From Mimachlamys varia (Eukaryota; Mollusca; Bivalvia; Pectinida; Pectinidae): a stretch of 64,000 nt of DNA. Below the pieces are notes generated by a model. That model saw nothing but the letters and a program-made list of their open reading frames with translations. It did not search any database and was not told the origin of the DNA. How positions within the stretch are numbered: position 1 is the stretch's first letter; each line of letters begins with the position of its first letter. This document shows positions 53,450 through 64,000 of the stretch, piece after piece. Position numbers and translations under genes: made by a program. The stretch is taken from NCBI GenBank assembly GCA_947623455.1, contig OX392541.1, positions 6,689,719-6,753,718 of the forward strand. The letters run 5' to 3'.

Positions 53450-53596
53450 AAGGATTAACTTTGTATTTTGTTAAAGTTATCGGGGGATAACTACAATGAA
53501 AAACGGGTAAATTCAAAGCCGGTTAAGTATAATTTACCCATTTTCCATTGTAGTTATCCCCCGATAACCTAAACAAAATAGAAAGTTTATCCTTAT
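53449..53596. repeat. 147-bp near-perfect palindrome (foldback or MITE)
   Basis: The left arm 53,449-53,513 contains TAGTTATCCCCCGATAAC in reverse complement and ends AACGGGTAAATT; the right arm 53,531-53,596 begins AATTTACCC and contains the direct form. The two ~65-bp arms differ at only a few positions and enclose a 17-base loop. It interrupts the palindromic-word region. It could be a MITE, an extruding cruciform or, if transcribed, a long hairpin RNA. Confidence 0.9.
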
Positions 53597-53914
53597 AAAT
53601 ACAGTATCTTTCTGTGAAATGTTCGTAACTATTTTCTTCATTATAGTCCCATCTTCGGACACAGATTTCATTTCAAAACTAATAAACGTGAGAATGGTTC
53701 AATAAATGTCACAGCATACAATTTCCATCAATCGTTGTTAGCTCCGCCCACGTTTATTGTTAGTTACGTCACACAATTGTGTTTCAAACTGGAGGATTTT
53801 CATAGCTTCGCCCACATGTATTGTTGTCGTCGTCATAGAATTTCGGCACGTGTTTGAGTACAGTTATGCAGTGTTAATGATTATCTGTGGAATGTCACTG
53901 TAGACTGTAAATAT
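53597..53914. other. Non-coding stretch with a short internal duplication
   Basis: AGCTCCGCCCACGTTTATTG at about 53,739 and AGCTTCGCCCACATGTATTG at about 53,804 are diverged direct copies of a ~65-bp unit that also includes a TACGTCA/CGTCGTCA part. No gene seen. Confidence 0.45.
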
Positions 53915-54085
53915 TATGGATATCCATAATTCGAATTACTGATTTCCATAATTTGAATCATTGATTTCCATAATTCCAATTTGTAATATCAATAAATCAA
54001 TTAATGGATATCAATAATTCGAATCATTGATTTCAATAAATCTAATTTGTAATATCAATTAATGGCTTGATGCATGGTAATCAAT
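53915..54085. repeat. Palindromic-word cluster D
   Basis: Same word family (ATTATGGATATCCATAATTC, CCAATTTGTAATATCAATAA, AATGGATATCAATAATTC). Together with cluster C it surrounds the palindrome. Confidence 0.8.
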
Positions 54086-55541
54086 AATTCCAACTTTGGA
54101 GATGCAGTCTTCTGACTTAAATAAATCAAACTATTGATTTTAGAACAAAGTTATGGAACATGGAACAGTCATTGATGAATTCATCTAATTTGTGATTAAT
54201 ATTAGTTGTGTAAACAATTGATTTGTACTTGTCAAGCAAAGTTGGAGTTAAATTCATCGTCATAATTATGTGTTGTCACAGACTTAAAGTTAATCTAATC
54301 CCTTGGTAATGTATAATATCACATCCAGTCTAGGGCAGTGTGCTTTGTAAAGCATTTCCACCTATGCAGTTTTACCAATATTTAATCTAAATTTTTCTTT
54401 AACGTTGGTTGTTTCTGGGGCTAGATATACAGACTGTATCACCATTGAAACAGAATCACACACTTAAAATTCAATCTATGTTCACATTTGATTCCTCTGA
54501 AAACATACTTCTACATTGGTGCAAGACAGGTCATTCAGATTAATTGATTTGCATTGCCATTTTGTTTCTTGTCATACAATATATTAATTGAAGTGAAATA
54601 TTGTTTCTGATAATTAATCTCCAGATCGTGTAAATCACTCCATGAAATAAAATTCGATCAAATTCCATCAAATGGAATCCCTTGCGGATATGATATCAGT
54701 TAAATTTCTTGGTTTTAATAGCATGAAGATTTTTTTTAACATGAGACCAAGTTTTAAAAGTCTCCAACTGTCCTGTTTATTAAGCTGCAACAAGCAAATT
54801 TGGACACATAATACAATTGAGGACAATCAATTTTGCTGAAAGGAGCAAGCATTGAAATGAAGTTAACTTCTTAGAATGATTTTTCAAAAGAAAAGAAATA
54901 AAAATGACATGTGAATAAGACAAGCAAAATGTAATTACATTTACTGATTTAAAAGCAAAAAGTGTAACACACATTATTTGAATGTCTCTCCATACCCACA
55001 AATCATATACAAAAGATGTTTTAGCAGTTTTCGGAAATATTTTATCACTCCAGTTGGAGCCAAAGAATTGCATTGAGTGATAAACACCTCTGAATGACAT
55101 AGCTATAATTCAAACTCAACAGAACTAAATGTGAGCTGATACAAAGATGTATTTTTCTAAGTTAAAACAATCAAATTAATATTTTTACACATTCCTACAT
55201 CCTAAATTTCAAAACATTTTACCTGACCCAGGCAAACAAGAGCTACTTCCAGCTGGATACATGTATTGTATACCTACCATAATTCATACCAAAAGCTATC
55301 TATGATCTCAAGAACTTACATTCATATATACCTAAATGTACTTTACTTAGGCATAATATTTATATACCTAAACATATCAAATTTTTGTAGTCCTTTTGAG
55401 ATATACCTAGTTCATTTGAAATACTTAAATATGCCCCTCTTACACTAATTTTCCATTAAGACTTGGTGTTTCAAATATGTCATGCTGAATTTTTTTTCCT
55501 ACCACAAAAGTGCAGATTCCAGAGTTTGAAAAACTGTCTCT
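54086..55541. other. AT-rich non-coding stretch
   Basis: No gene recognised. A 106-codon minus-strand frame (54,780-55,100) shows no domain and no ATG context support. No strong repeats shared with other parts of the window. Confidence 0.45.
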
Positions 55542-55862
55542 CAATAATAATAATTCAAGGTTCTTATATACCGCTTTATCACGACCTTAAAGGCCGTCTC
55601 AAAGAGGTTCACAAATTATTGTTCGTAGTGATAGGGCATTAATTAGCGACCAGCCAATATCGCTCTTAACTCCCTGGGGAGCATGCAACCAGTACTGCCA
55701 TTTCACACTCACAGCTAGCGTTCTACGATTTCTAGCACTACCCAACCACATACTCATTTACAGCTGAGTAGACTGGAACATGCAGAGTTAAGTATCTTGC
55801 TCAAGGAAACAACCCTTCGATCACGAGCCCGGCGTTCTACCACTAGACCAAAGTTCCTCAAC
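55542..55862 (-). repeat. tRNA-derived SINE, ~320 bp, full-length-looking
   Basis: On the minus strand it starts near 55,860 with TTTGGTCTAGTGGTAGAACG, a box A-like tRNA head, followed by CTCGTGATCGAAGGGTTG. The central part has TTTCCTTGAGCAAGATACTT, a phrase shared by widespread metazoan SINEs (from memory). The 3' part has CCTCTTTGAGACGGCCTTTA and GCGGTATATAAGAACCTTGA and ends in an ATTATTATT tail at 55,542. Box B is degenerate. I cannot name the subfamily. Confidence 0.8.
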
Positions 55863-56784
55863 ATTTTATTCCGTGTTGATATACCTATTATGAATATGTG
55901 TTATCTGTCTCCCTCAGTAAAAATTTGAATTGTAATATTTTCGATTAATATGAATTACATAAACACCAGTAAATACTATTAATGTATAGCAACACTCTTT
56001 TATTACTCGACATCCCAAGCCCCTGTGCTTTGTTCATAAAATTGACCTTTAATAGGTTTTAAAATCCAAAATTCTAGCCCATGTGAGCTAATTAGTGGTC
56101 TGTAATATTTTATATTCAGAATCACACTGGTCTATCCAATTTAATGGTAGGCACACAAAGACATACATTGCAGAGGGGTTATTATCAACAGTTGGTTAAT
56201 GCAGGGATCACTTTGTGGCGAGATTTGGGGATTTTACCCCTGAAAATATCTCATTAAAGTATTACTTTATATAGATAAATCTGTTAAGATTTTATTAATC
56301 TCATAAAATCCCCCTAAGTCTTCCTTGTGTTTTAAGAGCCAGTATTATCACTGTAACGGTTCATACATTATAGTCATTCAACAACGTTAGGCCTACTGTA
56401 TATGTTTCGATAGTCAAATCTTAGAAGTATATAGTGTACTTTGAGGTATTCCACACGTTTCGTCGTCAGCCTATCACGTACAGTACTTGGCCTAGGCCTA
56501 GGTACTTAGCTATGGAATGCCCCGGAATGACAAATGTATTATAGCATATTATAAAGAGTGACAGGAATTTACAAGTTCATCCAAAGACGCAGCTGTCGGC
56601 AGGTAAGTTGTATGCATCTGTTCTCCCTATTGATACAAAAACTTCTCAGCAAGTACGTCTTCAAACTGTCAATATTCAACAGCACTTAGTCGGCACGAGT
56701 GAGAGGACAGCCATTTTGTTTACATTATATTCCGAGGAGTTCCGATGCGAAACTAGGAAGAGTTGTCTACCTTTGATAGCCAGC
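55863..56784. other. Non-coding stretch
   Basis: No gene recognised. A good splice-donor-like CAG/GTAAGT occurs at about 56,602, but no reading frame or partner site supports an exon. Confidence 0.35.
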
Positions 56785-56957
56785 TAATATCAATAATTCA
56801 TTTATGGAAATCAATAAATCATTTTTGGATATCCAAAAATAGGTGATTTATAGATATTAGAAAATGAATTATGGATATCCATAAATGAATTATGGATATC
56901 CATAAATGAATTATTGATATCCATAAATGGGGACTTTTTTCCACTTTGGCTTGCCAT
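56785..56957. repeat. Palindromic-word cluster E and right 47-bp terminal repeat
   Basis: Words ATTATGGATATCCATAAATG and ATCATTTTTGGATATCC lead into the terminal repeat at 56,911-56,957, which ends CACTTTGGCTTGCCAT. It mirrors the left end at 43,598. Confidence 0.88.
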
Positions 56958-59900
56958 AGTTAGTGGGTTTACTCTTAATACTTACTTATTAATCTTTATT
57001 CTGAAACCTTCTGATATCGAAACTTAGTAACACATACAACAAAATCACTTCAATATAGCTGTCGAAAAAAACCCCATACAATTGTTAGAAGTTTTAGCGT
57101 TTCAGTACTTTTAGTACTTTGATTACTGGGGCCGTTAATGCAGTGAGGCCGTTTTAAGCGTACTAGCTATATGGCTCGATAAACCCCGAGGCTAAAATAG
57201 AGGGGTTCCGAGAGCGGGACCGGCTTAGCCTCTGCTGCCACCTATACCTCCAGTAACGGTAGATAACTGGTCTCGATTCGCCATTGGGAGGGAGGGTCTG
57301 TGGAGGGATAGAATTCGCTTTAAAATTTACTTTTATAATTGCGTCATTTCTTTGTGTGAAAATATTACGTTTTTCTCACAAAACAACCAATTATAATATA
57401 TATATATATGTTTCTTTGGTTCCTTTTAAAGTTTTAAAACAAAATACGAATCACGATATCGATATAAATTATGTAAGTATTTAAGAATAAATATTAAGTA
57501 GGGCCACGACCCATTATCTAACCTACATGTATGTCCTGTACGTCATGTGTCTGAGTGGTGTTGAAATAACAGTTCTAAGAGATATTCATCTATAGATTTC
57601 CCCAGGGATAAAATTTCCAATAAGCTTAAACTTATAACAGAAATATATACATATATATACATATTTGTAATAGTTCAAACACTTCACATACTCCGGAACT
57701 TCAGACGTCACTATACATTGTGTAAGTCCTAAATATTGGAAAAACCTGTTACTATTTTTAGACAGTGCGCTACAAGGGAAGTTGGTCTATTTCACTCGAC
57801 ACGATCTGATAACATTACTTTCATTGTATAAAGACTACATGTTTGTATTTGTCAACGATCAACGACAGGATACCGTAAGTTTTGTTTTTTATGTTTGTAA
57901 CTGAATCAATGTACACAGGTAAATATAGGCAATGTAAACAAGTAACGGTATGGCGATTGGTATGTACAGCTGTATTACGTTTTTTTGTAAGATAAACACA
58001 GATGGTTTATATAGATAGTTTCTCTTATTTCCCATATCATGATTTTTGTTATTTGATATGATTTTGATTCATTTAAGTAAAACATGACGATATTAATTAC
58101 ATAAAACCGTCATAACACCGTCCGATTTGACTTTTGAACCGTGATTTATAAATAGACCAATACACACACGTATACAAACTGGTAGTCTAGATTCTAGACT
58201 TGTTTAAGTCACACAGCTTTATGCCTCAGACAACAATATTGTTCAACCTTAATCGTATGACACAGGGTTGAGTTTCGTATACCAAGACAAAAATGGCGGA
58301 CAGACGACGCCTCGCTACAGAAAGGTGTGTAAACTTTCGCTGATATTCAGCATATTGAATGTTTGTATGACTTAACTATAATAACGATTCAGATTTACAG
58401 TAAATTACTCTATCCATCTGGGTACTTAATACTTGATGTTGAACTGCCAGAAAAAAAACTATTGAAGAAAAACCTGCGTGTTTTGGCGTTCAAAAATAGT
58501 CAAGTCAGTGATTTTGGTGTTGTTTGGTAAACGACGGCTATATCCAGTTACTCTGGAACATACATATTTGTTTCCCGTTTGTCTTTTGTGTCGCCTGCAA
58601 AAATAAGCTGTACCGTATTCACCGTCATAAGCGCCACTCTTCCTCCTTTCTTTTGTGAAGATACACATGTATTGAAATTATACAATCGCCCCTAATAATT
58701 GGGAAAAAATAAATTATTCTGTATTACGGTAGATTATTTTTTTCGTGTGCAAGTTTACAGAGAAAAACTCCACAAATATGTGTACAATTTGTCCGAAATT
58801 GATGACACTAATGTCGCACATCATGAGTACTACCCATTCTGATCACCATACAAAGTACGTATTTACGAAAAGGACATTTGTTGTCCAGATCCTAGCTTTG
58901 TTAGGCCTTGGTTTGGTGTAACCCGACCAGGGTCTTTCATATGGGTAGGTAGGTAGGAGTGACATTTTTTTATATTCAGGCCAAGTTCTGAAAACAGATC
59001 ATTTCACCATCTTATCTGCACTATATAATATCATTCAAATAATCAGACCTGATTTCAGGTTTCAGTATCAATATACATAAACAATGTTTCGGTAATATTA
59101 CAGTACTGGTACAAATGCAGCAGGTATGGACATTAATAAATGAACTTTTATTGAATGCATGCTCATTATTACTGAAAAGATTTGATTCATGTATGAACAA
59201 AATACAAGATTATATTGTATTGTAAAAGATAATATTTCCCCTCCAATACCACACCCTCCGATAGAAAACCACAACACCAGTTAATAATTCTACTATTTAT
59301 TGTATGGAACGCATAATCGCCACTATTGTATGGAGTACATAATCGCCGATAGTATTTTACAACACGAAACCCACTCATATCTCTCGTATACCCGTACAAA
59401 CTCTGTGAATCCACGTCCGTATTTACGTTTTCAAGCAATTTATATGACAGAATATCATTTTAACACAAAAATGTAAAGTTATAAGAATAAAAACCATGTG
59501 AACTGTCGGTTGGACTATCGCTGAATGGCCAGACTGTCACATACCGCACCACCAGCACGTGCGACATCCGACTTCAACGCCCCCTATTAGAAGGTATGAC
59601 ACTGAAGAGAAAACAATTTTCGGCTTATTAATTTCTATCAAAATCCGAAAATTATATATATTTTCGAAAATGAATTTAATAGGTTAATTCTCCCTGGAAC
59701 TTCGAAAAAAATATGATGATTGTATTCAGTACATAAAATAAATATATCACTGATATGATTGTGATATGATATTTTGATATGTTGAAATATTTTATTCATT
59801 TCATTTTTCTCTCTGGCCATCTTTATGATACTCTTCTTCTTCTACTCAATCGTACTTGGTTAGCACTGTTAACAGGCTATGCTTCCTCGCGCTTTACCGT

Positions 59901-60504
59901 ATCCTTGTAGGGTATAGTTATTCCGGCTCAATGATCCTTAGTTGATGAGGATACAGATTTGTAAAATTGGGATTCCTGCCCCTACCCAAGGTGCTAGGGC
60001 GGGGCCCGAAAGGGAAAATTGTCCTTAATTTCAGAAATTTTATTCTCCAGACTCAGAGGTACTACAGCCTATTTCTCTACATGGATAGAAATTGCATCAG
60101 GGACTTGTTTAATTTGTAAATTTCAGATTCCCTGGACTGTCCATCCCCATCAGAGAGGGTCCCGGTAAAGTTTACTATAGTTTATATAGGGAAATTACAC
60201 TTTTGGGTATATTTTGCCAATATTCTTTGAGGAAACCTTCTTGGTCAAAATCATTTCAAAAGTTTTAAAATTCATCATTAAAATTGAGCTACCGAAGTAA
60301 ACTGAAAACTACAACAGACCTAGGATCACGCAAAATTAATGTCTTCAAATGTAATCATAGGCCTTTAACTCAGTGTCCTCACTTATACGGTCTGTATTGT
60401 CTGATTGTCACCGACACTTGAGTGTGTGTACATTAGGACCGTCACAGTCGAGCGCGTGCGTGTATAAATGTTTGTGATTTAAAAAGAAAACTCATACTTC
60501 CTGA
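56958..60504. other. Non-coding stretch between element and LINE
   Basis: No supported gene. A short TA-dinucleotide run lies near 57,398-57,410 and a TATACA-rich run near 57,640-57,665. At 58,293 an ATG in good context (AAAATGGCGGACAGACGACG) reads MADRRRLATE up to AG/GTGTGT at 58,324/58,325 and could be a first coding exon, but I found no second exon. Minus-strand frames of 60-83 codons (58,459-58,668; 59,187-59,438; 59,638-59,820) are unrecognised. Confidence 0.4.
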
Positions 60505-61180
60505 GTTTCGAACCTTATTCAATCATGTGTGTAGAAAGTAAAACTGATGATTTAGATGTTCTTGCTGTGCCCGATAATTCTTATTATGTTAAAAATAGAC
60601 AAAAATGTGTCAGAAAATCCGGAGAAATTATGATAATATATAAGACATCTCTTCAGTCAAAGTTAGCTTTTCATCAAACAGAATCTGAATGTATTCAATG
60701 GTTAACAGTATCCAAAATTGACCTAAATCTATTGATTGGGTTTGTTTATATACCCCCAGAAAATTCCAAATATTCTTCACCCGATGCGTTTTCTGAAATC
60801 GAAAAATGAGATGTTATCTCTCTCTTGAAATGATTGCCAAGTTGCTCTGATTGGAGATTTCAATGTTAAAACTCATAATTTACCCGATTTCATTGAACCT
60901 GACGATTCTTTATCCGAGGTGCTCAACATAGACACGAGCGATCGATTATATAAATTTATGTATGACTTTGAAAAATTGAGACAGTATAACATACCCCTAT
61001 CAAGATATAGCGAATGTAACGCTAGAGTCAATAATTATGGTATGAAACTGCTTGACCTTTGTAAGCAGAACAATTTATGCATAGCAAATGGACGAATCGG
61101 AAAAGATAAGTTTATTGGCAAAAAAACATGTAGTGATGCAACGGTAGTTGATTATCTAATTTAATCTTCGTATCTTTTTA
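60505..61180 (+). pseudogene. LINE endonuclease domain, 5' part
   Basis: Fragment of an apurinic-type (EEP) endonuclease from a CR1-like LINE, truncated at its 5' side. From 60,525 it reads MCVESKTDDLDVL (the usual ESKLDD-type motif with catalytic Glu), then the CIQWLTVSKID and GFVYIPPENSKYSS stretches. After a frameshift at about 60,810 it continues LIGDFNVKTHNLPDFI, with the GDFN active-site motif, then RYSECNARVNNYGMKLLDLC and DATVVDYLI. An in-frame TAA follows at about 61,162. Translation resumes in SSYLFK and is then cut by the DNA transposon at 61,181. The missing C-terminal piece lies beyond 63,036. Confidence 0.88.
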
Positions 61181-61181
61181 A

Positions 61182-63035
61182 AGGGTTTTGGCCACGATTT
61201 TGAAAATCTTGTGAAAAGTTATGAAACTTGTAATACATTTCAATAAATACTGATTAGCCCATCAACGAGCATTCAATTGTATCCCGGGATCTAGATATTG
61301 ACAGTTGACCGCTCCCGACTGACGAGAATTTTAATGAGCTGACCGGTCACGTGGTACCTGTGACGTCATTGAAGCACAACTGATCGACTCAGGTAAACTG
61401 ATCAGTGGTACATTGACGAAGAAAGTTTAGTAGAATAACGCCTATTGATTTCGACATGTAAGTCGATCTTGATTGTTGTTTAATTCTATTGATTAACAAA
61501 TAAAATACCTTGAAAAAAATATAGATATGTAATTGTAAACTTAAGAAAGGAAATAGGAAATGCCATTTAAAAACATCGTGTTGTGAGTGTGTATTACACA
61601 TCAACCACATCCTAACAATAATGCTTCTACAAAGGACCACGGAATTAGTAAAGCATGTGAAAGGACTATATGATTTTTACAGACACGTTACAAATTGGTT
61701 TTATAGATAGTATATGAAAACAGTAGCAACATACACGCATAGAATGGTTGTGAGGTATATTACGGACGGAGCCATTTTCTTTAAATAACAGGTTTTTTCA
61801 AACGTTTGATTGTATAGACTTTATTAAGCTGGAATTAAATTAAAACAGCATACAGTGCTGAAACATGAATATTTGTTCCAAGTTATACCAGAGACGTATA
61901 TAACACGTCTCTGGTTATACCTACAACATCTAAAATCTTCCTTGATTGCATATTATATATAGTGTCCGGTAATATACTCCGTGTAAGATCTTGGTGATTT
62001 CAAAATCATGTGATCTGCTTATACAAATTGTTTACGCTGTACAATCAAATGTTTTCGTTAATACTTCAGAAGTATTTTTTTTTATGACGTCAACAGTACA
62101 GTATGATTTGTGGAGATGGAGTAAATAAAGCCACGGCGAGTTTATGTTTTAGTGTCCGGCAAACCCCCACCACTGTACAAGTATACATGTATGGTAGTAG
62201 TACAGCATGTACATATGGAATGCAAAAAAAATCCTTCAATTTTTGAACTGTGCACGTAAACAAACTATTTCTGTCTGATTTCAATAAAGCAGAAACTGTC
62301 ACAAATAGATATTAAAACATGACAGTCTGAATTTTTTGTGTTAAATTGAAATATTGTTTAAAAGTTAGACTGAAATCGGTTTGCAAAAATAAAAAGCTCT
62401 TCCTGACTTTTTATTTCCCTTAATTCAGTAACACACCAGTCTTTGTGTGGAATAATTATAGATATTTTTCAAGGATAAAGTCTGGTCATGATTAAAACAA
62501 ATAACATACGCTAATGATTATTGAAAGAATATTTTGACAGGTAAGGCTACAGGTAATTTAAATAGCTGTAAAATCAGATGTGTAAATTGTATCACTGTCT
62601 CTAAGCTTGGAGTTGCTGAGACGTCACGGACTAGATTCTAATTGAATGCAGTTTATGCAAAAATCGGAACTAGATAAGTTTTATTTTTCTTACAAGATCA
62701 TTAATGACGATTGTTAATTTTAACCACATGACATGTATTGGTTGCTGTCATTACTTGCACCAAAAAATTAGATAAAAGTCAATCTTTACACTCACAGATA
62801 ATACATACATATGTAATGGGCGTGTACAGGTATCGGATACGTTGTGCCTCAATGACGTCACACATCACGTGACCTAGAATCCCGGTCAAAATATGCATAT
62901 TCACTAGGCTCATAGAAATGGGGCGTCACCTAGCTTGCGTATTTTCCCAAGGAGACGGGGTATCGGTCACTACACGTGTTGTTGCATCTAATGAGATCAA
63001 AATATGAAATTATGAAAAATCGTGGCTAAAACCCT
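61182..63035. mobile_element. 1.85-kb non-autonomous DNA transposon inside the LINE
   Basis: The left end AGGGTTTTGGCCACGATTTT and the right end in reverse complement AGGGTTTTAGCCACGATTTT are inverted repeats. A second matched block lies about 162 bp from each end: GGTCACGTG, then TGACGTCATTGA and GCACAAC at 61,345-61,380, inverted at 62,841-62,874. The interior codes for nothing recognisable (longest frame 83 codons). One flanking base on the right would give a CAGGG terminus as in many hAT elements, but no 8-bp target duplication is visible, so I leave the superfamily open. The LINE reading frame resumes on the far side, which confirms insertion. Confidence 0.85.
61887..61915. repeat. Perfect 11-bp-stem hairpin
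   Basis: ACCAGAGACGT (61,887-61,897), loop ATATAAC, then ACGTCTCTGGT (61,905-61,915), with partly paired flanks (GTTAT/TTATAC). It lies inside the 1.85-kb transposon; function unknown. Confidence 0.75.
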
Positions 63036-64000
63036 GAAAAACATCTGATTTCGAAATAGTTGACTTTAATCCGCTGTTCTCAGACATTCACTGCAAGTTT
63101 GCCTTTCACTATTCAAATCATCACATTGATACTAAACGTATATAGATCAGTACTGCTACTACATGCAGACCTATAAAATGGAAAAATGATGAAAAACTTA
63201 ATTTCAGTTCTGTTATTAAAAATAAAAATGAAGGTAAATTGTTAGACATTGATAGATATTTAAATAAACTAATGAACAAACCCAACGATGATATAACTAG
63301 AGAAGAGATGAACAATATTATTACTAGTATTGGTGATTTATTCACGTCGTCCGCGACGACTGCATTTGGAGTTTAAAATGTTTATAATTGTAATCAAAAT
63401 AGGAAGCATATCAATATAAGTAAACCCTGGTATACTGGTGACTGTGCTAAACGCAGAAAAGAATTCCACGAAGCAAAAAGAAAATATCAGTGAATAAAAA
63501 CGCTTTAAAGAGATGCAGTAAAAATATAAACTTGAGATGAATAAGTGTTATAAAGCTTATCGATTTCGCGGGAATAAGAAAATTAGAGAATGCTTAAGTA
63601 GAGATCCTTAAAAAAAAATTGGGATATCCTCAATCAACTTAACGGGTCTAAAACTTCGCAAACCGCACATGTTTCCATAAATGAATAACATGGATATTTC
63701 AAAAATCTTAGCACAGCTACAAGTCATGATGAGGAGTTTGATTTTCCTGAAATACAGGATGACCAATAAACAAATGTATCTCAATTCTCAATGAGCCAAT
63801 ATCAGAAGGGGAAGTGAAAAAATCTATTCAAAACTTGAAAAATAACAAAGCGAGTGGAATCGATGGTATTTTGAATGAGTACATTAAGAACACTAGCAAC
63901 ATCTTTTTATCTATATACAATGTATGTGAAATTGTTTAACATAATTCTAAACACTGGATTAATCCCAGAGTCACGGACAGTTGGTGTAATTAAACCAATT
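63036..64000 (+). pseudogene. LINE ORF2 continued: endonuclease end, linker, RT start
   Basis: Continues the LINE of 60,505-61,180. Right after the transposon it reads DFEIVDFNPLFSDIHCKFAF; SDIH is the terminal catalytic motif of the endonuclease. Then YLNKLMNKPNDDITREEMNN, the linker phrase KPWYTGDCAKRRKEFHEAKR and, after frame changes, EGEVKKSIQNLKNNKASGID (start of the RT region) and KLFNIILNTGLIPES, VGVIKPI at the right edge. Several stops and frameshifts make it inactive. The rest of the RT lies outside the window. Clade: CR1-like is likely, not certain. Confidence 0.85.

Larger units (their letters stand above)
43598..56957. mobile_element. Candidate 13.36-kb element with 47-bp perfect inverted ends
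   Basis: ATGGCAAGCCAAAGTGGAAA starts at 43,598 and its reverse complement ends at 56,957; identity is perfect over 47 bp and similarity continues into palindromic words. AGTT lies directly outside both ends (43,594-43,597 and 56,958-56,961), consistent with a 4-bp target duplication. Neither end has a second inverted copy nearby, which argues against each being a complete small MITE. Inside are word clusters, a MITE-like unit, a dead LINE, a 5.5-kb minisatellite, a 147-bp palindrome and a SINE, but no transposase, so it would be non-autonomous. The alternative is two fragments of one repeat family lying in opposite orientation by chance. Confidence 0.55.

Noticed and set aside
54780..55100. 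106-codon minus-strand frame as a gene
   Set aside because: No similarity to any domain I know, AT-rich random-looking composition and no flanking signals.
43598..56957. Polinton/Maverick or other large virus-like transposon
   Set aside because: No integrase, polymerase, ATPase or capsid-like frames; the apparent 4-bp AGTT flank and ATGGC ends do not fit the usual AG ends and 6-bp duplication.

Overview
The window reads as AT-rich, repeat-dense eukaryotic DNA, most likely from a marine invertebrate. A bivalve or other mollusc is my best guess, based on the LINE and SINE styles and the higher-order satellite; this is inference. I see no intact host protein-coding gene. Almost everything recognisable is satellite, minisatellite or transposon debris, and every protein-like stretch is a broken transposon gene or a by-product of tandem repeats.

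Layout. 1-32,020 is one uninterrupted satellite array: about 160 monomers of about 200 bp, all in the same orientation, arranged in variable higher-order repeats (HORs) and entering from beyond the left edge. 32,021-39,395 is a mosaic built on a second repeat family (called R2 here). R2 was split by a CR1/jockey-like LINE fragment (34,378-35,640) and by a 2.64-kb DNA transposon with about 500-bp terminal inverted repeats (36,255-38,894), which carries remnants of a zinc-binding domain and a SWIM zinc finger. 39,396-40,910 holds about eight older monomers of the same satellite in the opposite orientation. 40,911-43,597 is mostly featureless, except for an old direct duplicate of 33.1-33.6 kb and a tRNA-like SINE remnant carrying a small insertion.

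43,598-56,957 is the most interesting part. It is a 13.36-kb segment bounded by 47-bp perfect inverted repeats with AGTT on each outer side. Inside each end lie clusters of short palindromic words (TTATGGATATCCATAA and variants). It contains a 127-bp MITE-like unit, a dead CR1-like LINE, a 5.5-kb minisatellite of 38-bp units, a 147-bp near-perfect palindrome and a SINE. It may be a large, previously unnamed non-autonomous mobile element, or two related element ends facing each other.

56,958-60,504 has no supported gene. 60,505-64,000 is a LINE (endonuclease, linker, start of reverse transcriptase) running off the right edge. Its endonuclease is split by a 1.85-kb non-coding DNA transposon with AGGGTTTT termini.

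The region looks like heterochromatin shaped by satellite amplification and nested insertion. Paralogous uninterrupted copies, or the continuing reading frame, show the order of events at several sites.
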